Position numbers and translations under genes: made by a program. Under the pieces are notes generated by a model. It ran no database searches. It saw only the letters and a program-made list of their open reading frames with translations, and was not told the origin of the DNA. Shown here in pieces: positions 24,301-33,840 of a stretch of 64,000 nucleotides of DNA (position 1 is the stretch's first letter; each line of letters starts with the position of its first letter). The stretch spans positions 248,001 through 312,000 of the forward strand of contig NW_025062475.1 of assembly GCF_000002995.4 (NCBI RefSeq), in the 5' to 3' direction. Source of the DNA: Brugia malayi (Eukaryota; Nematoda; Chromadorea; Rhabditida; Onchocercidae).

Positions 24301-27300
24301 GCATTATTATCAGATAATCGATTGATCGTTTTAACAGCTATTTTAGAGCAGAATATTTCATTGAAAGTTTCATTACATTTATTAACAAAATTAATACAAC
24401 ATACTTCATCAGATCAAGTAAATTTGCTTCTTTTCTCTTTTTTTTTTTTTTTTTTTTCAAAATAATCTGATTTTGATAAAAAAATGATCCAAGAAGGCCA
24501 AGATGATAATTTTTTCTTCTTCTTCTAAAGAAATTTAATGATGTAAAGAATTTGAAAAAAAAAGAAATGAAGAATTTTAAAAAAAAAAATAAATTTCTTC
24601 TAAAGAAATTTAATGAAATAAAGAATTTGAAAAAAAAAAGAAATGAAGAATTTTAAAAAAAAAAATAAATTTCTTCTAAAGAAATTTAATGAAATAAAGA
24701 ATTTGAAAAAAAAAAAATTTAATGAAATTTAAAAAAGTAATAAATTAGCATGATAAATTAAATGAAATAAATGTTATATTATATTTTAGGCATTTTTTAA
24801 TAATATTATTGTTGCTCATTGTTTGGGACGAAATTTACCAGTGGCAGAAATTGATGCAATTTTAATTGATCAATTAGAACAACTTCTGGTAATGATCAAT
24901 TTATTGCTTTTAATTTACTGATAATGATCAATCAATTTGTAAATGTTTAAAAGAAAAAAAATATATCAATTTTGTTGCTCTAAAAGTAAAATATATTAAA
25001 TTTTTAGATTTATTTTTAGATTTTAGATTTATTTATAATTTGAATTTCAGATTTATCTATATAAATGAATTTTAGATTTATTTATGATTTGAATTTTAGA
25101 TTTATTTATAATTTGAATTTTAGATTTACTTATATAAATGAATTTTAAATTTATTTATATAACTGAATTTTTCATTTATTTATATAACTGAATTTCACAT
25201 TTATTTATATAACTGAATTTTAGATTTATTTATATATTTGAATTTTAGATTTATCTATATAAATGAATTTTAGATTTATTTATGATTTGAATTTTAGATT
25301 TATTTATAATTTGAATTTTAGATTTATTTATATATTTGAATTTTAGATTTATTTATAATTTGAATTTTAGATTTATTTATATATTTGAATTTTAGATTTA
25401 TTTATCTGGTGGTATGAAAAATTTGCTATGTGCAACATATTTTAATCAACAACATATGCTTAATCAAGATCAATGCTTTCAAATATTAGCAATATGGTCA
25501 ATTTTATTAAATCGTCTTGAATTAGCAAAATGTTTATGTGCATACTCATTTGAGCCAATTTCATTAGCAATAATTCTTGCACGAATATGCAATTCATTAG
25601 CTTTTGAGGTTTGTAAATAAATTTATAACAATAATTTATAAATATTTCATTTTTGTTTTTTTTTTTTTTCACACAACCAACAGTTTATGTCTGATTTAAA
25701 TTACTTTTTTTATTACATTTTTTAGAATTGTCAAATGTTTTTTTTTTTTTGAAGAATATTTGACTCTTTTCTAAATTTCAGTTTTTTCATATTTTTAAGT
25801 AAAATATCACTTTTTTTTGAAAAAAAAAAAAAAAAAACATTGTTTTAGTTTTTAAATTTTTAAATAAGATATCATTTTATTCAATGTGTTTTATTGTTTA
25901 TATATATATGAGATTAATGAAAATTTTGAATAATTAATGTAGAATTATGATATATGCTAAAAAAAATATTATTAATAACATATTTAAAGGATTTTTTTAA
26001 ATTTAGAATTTTTGACGCTTAATCGAAAAGTTTATTCTTTAGGCAATTTTTGTTTCTTTTCCTTTTTAGTATTAAAAATTTTTTGCGATTGATAAGGTTA
26101 TATTTTATTTTTTATAATAATGAATTTGATTTTAGTTTTGATTGTATTAAAATTGTATTACTTATTTTTTTAGTTTTTTGAGTGTGTAGTCTTTTTTTTT
26201 TTTTTGTTTACTAGTAATTTTTCACTTTCTTTTATAAATGTTCCAGAATAATGTTTCAGCTATTCATTAACTTATTGTATAGGTAGCTAGCTATATATCA
26301 GCTTATTACAGGTAGCTAGCTGCATATTCGCTAATCACAGGTAGCTAGCTATACATTAGCTAATCACAGGTAGCTAGCTATATATCAGCTTATTACAGGT
26401 AGCTAGCTGTATATTAGCTAATCACAGGTAGCTAGCTATATATCAGCTTATTACAGGTGCATGATTACCTTTTGTATGAAAATGATTTAAGAAATGCAGC
26501 ACGATGGTTTAATGAGCATGCAAATGCAATATTAGATGCAGCAAATGCTGAATCACCACGAGAAACTTATCGTTTATTATGTTTACCGTTGGAGTCATTT
26601 GATGGTTTAACACTACCGGAACTTGCACTTCAGGTAATAATTACTTTAAAATATTTGGTGGTTTAACACTTCAGGTAATAATTACTTTAAAATAGTTGAT
26701 AGTCTAACATTTCAGGTAATAATTACTTTAAAATATTTGGTGGCTTAACACTTTAGGTAATAATTACTTTAAAATATTTGTTGGTTTAACACTCTAGGTA
26801 ATAATTATTTTAAAATAATCGAAATGCTTATCATATATTTTAATTGCATTTTTTTTTTTTTTTTTGTCATCTGTTTATTTAAAATATCTTAAAATAAAAT
26901 TTTTTTTTAAGACTAATAATAAACATTTTGTGGCACATCGATGTTGTCAAAAATGGATTTACCGGCTTTTGTACGGAAAATTACAGGTATTGATAAAGTA
27001 AATTTATTAAATTACAGTTATCAATCAATAATAAATATTGATAAAGGATATCTAATTTACTTTTATTATCATAAAAATATGCCTAAATTATACTGATATC
27101 TTATTATCACTCTACTGATATTATAAACTGTACTGATTAATATTATATATTGTTATACATATATTTTAATTGCATTTTTTTTTTGTCATCTGTTTATCTA
27201 AATTATTTTGAAATAAAATTATTTTAAAAATAAATATAAATTAGAATTAATAAAATTAATTAAATTAATTATTGCTTGTAAAATTTTATAGGTTGCTTGT

Positions 27301-30300
27301 TCGAAAGGTTTCATACTTTTACCACATTGGTTGAAAATTTTGCTTGCATCAGTGCTAATAATTCCAATTCAATGGTGGATACGATATCGTACGCCAGAAA
27401 ATCATTTTCATAATCGATATTCAACTATTAGCCCTAAAACAGCATTCCTACAATTTGATCAACAAAAAAACACCAAAAGGTAAAATATTTCATTCATAGG
27501 TAATATTAATTAAAATATTACACCTGATATATTACAAATACAAATGATACTCTAACAGATTGTGTAAAAAATTAATTAGTTAAATTAATTTTTAAATTTT
27601 ACTAAATATTAATTTATTTTTTTTTAATATTAATTTAGCAAAAATTTTTCCAGTTATATTTCCGGTAAAAAAAATATGCAACATGATGAGCTTATCCTAT
27701 CAACTATTCGTGATGAACGATCAACATCAGTTGAAGCATCAACAACTTCATGTCTTCTAATGGAAGGTAAATTTAAGTATTATTTAGTATTTTATTCTAT
27801 TTTGAAAATTAATAATATTTCAAAATTTAATTCATTAATTTTGTTGTAGAAAAGAAAAAAAAAAAGCAAAGCCAATTTTATTTATAAATTTATTAGTTTA
27901 AAAAAATAATGTAAATAATGTAAACTTTTTTTTTTCTTACTTACTTTTTTAGGCCAACAATCGATTGATGGTTTAATGATGCGACAAGAATTGAATTCAA
28001 CAATTTCAGTATCAATGAAAAATGATGAAAGAAAACAAATGAAACAACAAATTTCTTATTTATCAATTGGAACATTTTATTCGACACCAATTGTTAAATA
28101 TTGGCTTTCACTTACTTTTCGACTCATTCATATTATTTTATTTTCATATACAGTTAGAGTTCATTTTTAAAAAATTTTTCAAAACAAAATAAATGAGAAA
28201 AAAAAAAAAAAAACATTTTTTTTTTTTAGATTTATTTAATTTGTTTCTTTTTTTTTTTTTTTATCTTTTAAATTTATTTTAATAGAATTGATTATAATAT
28301 TTTCAGATATCATTACCTGGTTGTGGTTCACTCATTTTGGATACTTTGGTATGGCTTTGGACATTTTTATCACTTGTTGAATCAATTTGGGTATTTTCAA
28401 ATCGTATTCAACGAGCTCCTTTACGTCAAGTATTATTGTTTGTTCAAATTAAAAATTTAGATAAAAAATTTAATTCAATTCAATTTCTAAAATTTATATG
28501 CTAATTGTTGTAGCTAAATTGTATAAGATGTAATCTATTAAAAATAGTGCCATTGATTTACTTAGTAATTTCAATTTTAATTAATTAAATTTAATAATTT
28601 TAATAATACCATAAAAGAATTAAATAAATTAATTAAAAAAAAAAGTACTTTCCAGCTTCGTTGGCGTTTTTTTGATATTATTATGATAGCATTGCTTCTT
28701 CTAATTATACTCATTCTAAAAGTACTTTCATTAATGACATCAATCAATTCTATGGTTTGTTTCTTTTTTTTTAAAAAAAAAAAAAAAAAAAAAAAGAACG
28801 TTTTCCGTTTTACTTAATTAGCAAATACAGTTGCATTCCGGTTTTATAATTACTGATAGAAATTTGAAAATTTAATAATTATTCAATAGTTATTAGCTTT
28901 GAAACTATTTAAACAAATTGTTTGTATTAAATCAATGATATTTATTTATTAAAAATTTATAAATTATTAAAAATTTGACAATAATTTCAAATTCATTCTT
29001 CATTTTTAGCCATTTCATATACCGTATGCTAGTCGAATTGCATCAGCATTTTTACTACTTTATTTATGCTATTCAACATTATTTTACTTTGTTCCATTAT
29101 CACAAACATTTGGCGCATTTGTCGTACGAATTAAACTTATGATTATCAGAGATTTTTTCAATTTTTTAATACTCATTGCTCTAATCATTGGAAGGTTTGT
29201 GAATCACATATATTCCATATGTGATAAATTTACTAATACAGTGATAATTTAGTTTTAATTAATCAAAATAGTTTATCAGCAATTAAATTATGAATTTCAA
29301 TGATTGTAATTGAATTAGTGAAATTTTTTTTTTTTTTATTTTTTTCAGCAAATTATTATAATTATTGATTGACGCTTTTTACATTTCTTTTTTTTTAAAA
29401 ATAATTTCAAAATTACAGTAGTGCAATAGCAGTTCGTTCATTACTGTATCCGGATCAGGCTTTAACATTTTTATTCATTTCAAAAGCATTTTCATGGGCT
29501 TGGCTATCATTATTTCAAATTCAATACGATCGTAACTTATTTCTGTTTCATTTATTTCTCAAAATAATTATGATAATTTTTTATTCTTATATACATTAAT
29601 TTAAAATTTACCATAGTTATCAATTAGATAATACAATTTTAAAATTATCTGAAATATGGTTTAAAAAAAGAAAAAAAGGAAATGATTGAATTTAATTTTT
29701 GAATTTTGAATATATTTAAAACACATAATGTTAAAGTTATGACTAAAATTTAAATGCATGTGTAATTTTGAAATAATGCATTGAAATAATTTTAAAATAA
29801 TGCGAATTTTAATAAATTTTGCTCAAAATTAACAACTTTTTTTTTTTTTTTTTTTTGTAGAATATCGAGAATTAGAATATTATTAAGATAACATTTTGAA
29901 ATAAAGCAAATTTTTATAATTTTCTTTTCTTTTTAAAATTAACAAAAAAAGCTCTGCAGAAGAAAAAAAAATTTGTTTTTCATTAATTTTAAGAAATTTA
30001 ATTTTAATTTTTTTTTTCATTTTCATTTATTTAATTTTAATTTTAATATTTTCTTTTTTTTTGTTACAGAGCTTCAAGAATCAGAATATTGTAAGAAGAC
30101 ATATGTTGGTGATTATCATAATCATGATTATTGCATTGCAATTGGTGGTTTTAGTGATTACAATTGTCCAAGTCAAAATTGGATTGGACATTTAGCAGTT
30201 TTAGAATATTTTATTATTCTAAAGCTAATCTGTTGGCCAATTCTTTTTGCGCTATTCTCGAAAACAGCCAAAGAAGTTGATAATGAAGCTGATAAAATTT

Positions 30301-32925
30301 GGAAATATCAACTTTATTCATTGGTTGAAGATTTAAGGTAAATTATTTATGATTAAATTATTCATCTTACATTTTCAATTTATATTTTTACATTTCATTA
30401 ATCTATATTTTCTTTTTTTTTTTTTTTAGTATACTATCATATTTAAATCTTTACTTCTTACTTTCTATAACTTTGAAAAAAAAAAAAAAAAAAAAAGAAA
30501 GAAAATGTCAATTAGTAAAATATTTGTTTTTCTTTTTTATCTAAACTCTGTTAATCAACATTCATTTAGTTTATACTAATTTAACAATATTATTATTCAA
30601 TTTATAAATAATTAAAATAAGCGCAAATGTCCTTTTTAATTTAACCAAACAAAAATGTTTTATTATATTTTTTCTCCTTTTTTTGTTTTTTTCAAATTAG
30701 GTTTCGTCCTTCATTACCACCACCACTTACACCAATGTTCTTTGTTGGTGTCACATGTTGTCGCACATCTGGTTGCTTCCTTAATTCCTATCAAACTTCA
30801 AATCTGATCAATTTGGATCATCCAGATATTGTTCATAATCAACAAATTTCAAAATTACATACCACTGTAAATCAATTTGCTAATAATACAAATAGAAATA
30901 AATTTGCAATCGGATGTACACATTTGGTTTCCGAATTTAGGGTAAAATTTTAATTTATTATCATCATTCATTGCTATATTGTAAATTGATTAATTTTCTA
31001 AACCTAATTTTCATTTTTGCTAATTTTCTAAAAAATTCATTTTTGCTAGTTTTTTTCATCAATTTTTTTTTTTTTTTTCTAATTCTATTCAAAATTTTTC
31101 AAAACAACAAAAGAAATTTATTTATTTATTTATTTTGCATTTATTATTCTATTCTTTTGCAAATTATAGAAATAATTAAATTTTTTTTTTTTTTTTTTTG
31201 ATTGTTTAGATGAAATCTATAAATTTATGGAATGAAACTATGATCAAATCATCAACTAATTCAGATATTAATTTAAAATATGCCAATGGTAATCATCAGT
31301 TACAGGAACAAATTCCATTGCTAATTCTATCACAGTATTTTTCAATCATTTCTAAAAGTATGCTAATTATTTTATTAAAAATTAATTTTTATAATATTTC
31401 TTTTTATATATATATAATTTTTTTTTTAAATATTTTGTATATATATTATATACATTTTTATAATTTTTTTATAGTATTTAAAAAAATTATAATGTTTATT
31501 GTGTATTTCAATATTTCTTTAAATTTAATTTTTACAAATGCTAATTAATTGTTCTATTCTATCTCCTCCTTCCATCAAAAAAGAAAAAAAAAAATAATAA
31601 AATTATATTTATTTTCAGATACAAATGATAGATGGAATAATTCATTTGAAACTATACCATATGATCAAATAACAAATATTCGAAAATTGTTAATTACAGA
31701 AAAATATCGATCATTTCAAATTCTAATATTCAATTATTGTCCACCATTTTATTGCAAATCTGTTGATGAATTTTCAAATGATCTGCAAAAATATGTGGAT
31801 ATTTCAACTGGAGATGTAAGTAAATAATTTATGCAAATTAAATGACTGATTTAATTTATTCAAATTAAATTTATTAATGCATAAAATGAAAGTAACACTA
31901 GATAATTGCTTATTTGTGAAAAGCATTTCTTAGATTTTTATTTACTTTAATAAAATATCTTTTTTTTTTTTTTTGAAAGATAATGAAATTAAAGTTTAAA
32001 TTTCAGAATTTAGTTTTACTACGAAAATACTGGAAACGATGGCAACAAAATAAAATGTTGGAATTATTCCAGTTTTCATTACCGTTTACGGTTGATGCAT
32101 CCGGCTTACCACTGAATCCAAATGGTCGGCAAGGTATTGCCGGACGTGGAAATTATTTGAAATTTGGCCCTAATTTACTAAATGTTTACATTTTAATACG
32201 AAAAATCAGTAATAATCATTTAATGGTAATTTATTTTTAAGTTTTTTTTCTTCTTTTTCTTTTTAATTTTTATAATTTATTTTTTTTTTTTTATAATTTT
32301 TATAATAAATTTTTATAAATTATTTTATAATTTATTTTTAATAATTTTTAATATCTAATAACAATGTTTTGTTTACGTATGATTTTAGATGATTTTATGC
32401 ACATTATTCGTGTATTTGCATAATTTGTTCAATCGAAAAATTTTTCAATTTTATTTAAATTTATTTAAAATTTATTTTATTCAAATTTTAGATTTTACTA
32501 GAAGGAAATACATTTCCAACTCGTTGGCGATTAAGCAATGATCATTATGATGAAGAACTTCAATTAATTCTTCGAAATAATCTATTAAGCAATTCAGATA
32601 TTCGAGTAAATAAAAACAATAAAACTTTTTTTTTTTTTTTTTTAAAAAAAAAAGAAAAACTTTAAATTATATCAATTTTTGAAGAATTATTTCGATGTAA
32701 TTTCTTCAACAATATATGCTAAAAATAAAATTATATTCGATAGAACGATAAAAAATATAACAATTTCATATGTTCTAAGTTAAAATTTAAAATGCGCAAA
32801 TGTTACTTTTTATAATATTTTTTTTTTTTTTTTAAATGAAACTGTTAATATATAATATTTATTTTTATATTTTCATAGTTAAAAAAATCGAATCAAATTT
32901 TTCTTTTTTCATTTACCTATTAAAA

Positions 32926-32959
<34 letters not shown>

Positions 32960-33730
32960 CATTTCTTTATGGATAAAGTTTTAACTCATATGAAATGATC
33001 AAAATATTTAGCTTTGCTAAAAAATAATGATTATAGAATTTACTTATATAACTTTTAATTTACTTTTGAATAAATTTATTTATTTAAATATTTTATAGGT
33101 TTTGTCCAGTCAAAATTTATTAAATGTTGGTGAAACAAACAATGGTGTAGCACATGTAAAACGTGTACCAGTAACGGACGTACGTGATACAGATAACGCA
33201 TGGTTGGTGCATGATGTTTGGGCTATTTTTCTCGGGTATATCATCATTTTTTTTTTTTTTTTTTTTAAATTTCATTTTTTATAAAAGTAATTTTATTGTC
33301 AATCACTTGCATATTTTTATTAATTTATTGATCAATTTTTTTTCATTTACTTATAAAAAATTCATCAAAATTTGAAAAAAAAAAAAAAAATAAACTTACT
33401 TTTACTTTTTTCAGTAATACAAATTGTAAAAGTGTAAATTTGTGAAATAAAATTTACCTCGCAAAAAAAAAAAAAAAAAAGATAATTTCAAAGTTTTCAT
33501 TTTTCTTTTTCTAAAAATTATTTTGCTATGTATGTGCAATTTCAATTTCATTTCATTGTTTTTTTTTTTTTTTTTTTTTTTTTGATTTGAGAATTTTTAG
33601 ATCACAAATATCTGAAACATTGGTAACAAATGGAATATTAAATTGGTGCAATTACAGCGAGAATGTTTTATCAATTCGTGATCGAGAATATTTCAATGCT
33701 TCCTTAAATTTCTTCATGGATGATATTTGA
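20335..33730 (+). CDS. ced-11: TRPM-family cation channel with NUDT9-H domain (CED-11/TRPM2-like)
   Basis: A six-TM channel of the melastatin TRP family. Twenty-six exons: 20335-20685, 21152-21283, 21497-21698, 22506-22690, 22951-23181, 23762-23911, 24277-24417, 24790-24888, 25396-25608, 26457-26633, 26912-26986, 27292-27479, 27654-27766, 27953-28152, 28307-28429, 28656-28754, 29010-29194, 29419-29531, 30070-30337, 30701-30941, 31210-31357, 31619-31815, 32007-32225, 32492-32605, 33099-33235, 33601-33730. They stay in frame for ~1476 residues (human TRPM2 1503). In order: a melastatin N-terminal region, S1-S6 (~800-1060), a TRP box (IWKYQ), a linker, and a TRPM2-type NUDT9-H domain. Among nematode TRPMs (GON-2, GTL-1, GTL-2, CED-11) I infer CED-11, an apoptosis-linked TRPM, from the TRPM2-like layout; the symbol is tentative, the family is not. 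The start is uncertain: ATG 20425 after an ATTATCAG acceptor (20394) is in frame too. Very strong A/T-ending codon bias. Confidence 0.9.
21926..22366 (+). repeat. 41-bp minisatellite, about 11 copies, TRPM intron 3
   Basis: ACTAGT recurs at 21938, 21979, 22020, 22061, 22102, 22143, 22184, 22225, 22266, 22307 and 22348, exactly every 41 bp. Units are nearly identical: the first two have TATCAAG where later ones have TATTAAG, and the last few bases of the final unit differ. The array makes up over half of intron 3. It does not overlap the splice sites. Confidence 0.95.
23178..23575 (+). repeat. 95-bp minisatellite copying the exon 5 donor, TRPM intron 5
   Basis: The real junction is GAACAG|GTAATTC at 23181/23182. 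Near-copies CTTGAACAG|GTGAATC or GTAATTT follow with the AG at 23283-23284, 23378-23379, 23473-23474 and 23568-23569. The first spacing is 103 bp and the next three exactly 95 bp. Each unit carries the last bases of the exon plus the 5' splice site. Confidence 0.9.
24511..24722 (+). repeat. 75-bp tandem repeat, three copies, TRPM intron 7
   Basis: TTCTTCTAAAGAAATTTAAT recurs at 24520, 24595 and 24671, separated by A-rich DNA. Units differ mostly in A-run length. TTTCTTCTAAAGAAATTT is itself a short inverted repeat. Confidence 0.85.
25005..25405 (+). repeat. 24-25-bp minisatellite copying the exon 9 acceptor, TRPM intron 8
   Basis: About fifteen degenerate units of the form GAATTTTAGATTTATTTATA run up to and into exon 9, whose real border is GAATTTTAG|ATTTATTTATC at 25395/25396. 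Most units therefore contain a TTTTAG acceptor followed by the first ten bases of the exon. Units alternate ATATTTGA, ATAAATGA, ATAACTGA and AATTTGA tails. The real acceptor is the last in the array. Confidence 0.9.
26276..26460 (+). repeat. 29-bp minisatellite copying the exon 10 acceptor, TRPM intron 9
   Basis: GGTAGCTAGCT recurs at 26282, 26311, 26340, 26369, 26398 and 26427, exactly every 29 bp. The real exon border TTACAG|GTGC at 26456/26457 falls in register as the seventh position. All but the first repeated boundary carry TTACAG|GT or TCACAG|GT, so five perfect decoy acceptors stand in front of the real one. GCTAGC inside the unit is palindromic. Confidence 0.95.
26625..26815 (+). repeat. 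41-bp minisatellite copying the exon 10 donor, TRPM intron 10
   Basis: The real donor is CACTTCAG|GTAATAATTAC at 26633/26634. Copies with CAG or TAG before GTAATAATTACTTTAAAAT begin at 26672, 26713, 26754 and 26798 (spacing 41, 41, 41, then 44). The exon end (ACACTTCAG-like) is part of each unit. Confidence 0.95.
27639..27653 (+). promoter_or_regulatory. Tandem in-frame acceptors of TRPM exon 13
   Basis: AATTTAG (ending 27638) and TTTTTCCAG (ending 27653) are 15 nt apart and both keep the frame. Use of the first would add five residues to the cytoplasmic segment before S1. The second has the better pyrimidine tract and was used in the model. Confidence 0.5.
27953..30941 (+). other. TRPM transmembrane core, pore and TRP helix (exons 14-20)
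   Basis: Hydrophobic segments: S1 at the end of exon 14 (~800-819), S2 in exon 15 (~827-850), S3 in exon 16 (~865-887), S4 and S5 in exon 17 (~902-922, ~941-958). The pore helix in exon 18 ends in SLFQIQYD across the 29531/30070 junction, then a turret with cysteines in exon 19. S6 lies around ~1035-1057. The TRP box reads [19 protein letters not shown], followed by a PPPLTPM motif like the APPPFIL of TRPM2. The segment order and TRP box are diagnostic of TRPM. The selectivity filter is atypical (see findings). Confidence 0.85.
31619..33730 (+). other. NUDT9-H-like C-terminal domain (exons 22-26)
   Basis: Residues ~1225-1476 align with the ADP-ribose-binding NUDT9-H domain of TRPM2: [10 protein letters not shown] with [24 protein letters not shown] (1310-1325) with GLPLNPMGRTGLRGRG, YLKFGPN with LSCFGPN, and [15 protein letters not shown] with DPRNTDNAWIETVAV. 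In vertebrate TRPM2 this domain contributes to ADP-ribose gating. The Nudix-box segment in exon 24 is degenerate, so catalysis is unlikely. The stop TGA (33728-33730) follows shortly after a segment that aligns with the TRPM2 C-terminus, so the domain is near full length. Confidence 0.85.
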
Positions 33731-33834
33731 TTGTGCGAAAAAAAACTATTTAATATTTGATGTTTACAGGTTTACAGGTTAAAGGTCAATATATTTGTTA
33801 AATTATAATGCAAAAAAAAGGAAAATTTTCCCTA

Positions 33835-33840
33835 AATAAA
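33835..33840 (+). terminator. Likely poly(A) signal of the TRPM gene
   Basis: AATAAA 105 nt past the TGA, a normal nematode 3' UTR length. No other exact hexamer is nearer the stop. Confidence 0.6.

Larger units (their letters stand above)
20335..26986 (+). other. TRPM N-terminal melastatin homology region (exons 1-11)
   Basis: Residues ~1-652. The stretch [13 protein letters not shown]...[10 protein letters not shown] aligns with the LVISVHGG...KQLLGKGLIKA region of vertebrate TRPMs. [20 protein letters not shown] aligns with VPVVALIFEGGPNVILTVLE. The exon 9 motif [18 protein letters not shown] aligns with ELLIWACLMKRQVMARFL. The GGVNTG nucleotide-pocket motif of other TRPMs is replaced here (SGKAND). 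About 30 residues (the TIGIAPWG block) are missing between exons 2 and 3, so either the domain is shortened or a small exon was overlooked in the 21284-21496 intron. Alignments are from memory. Confidence 0.75.
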
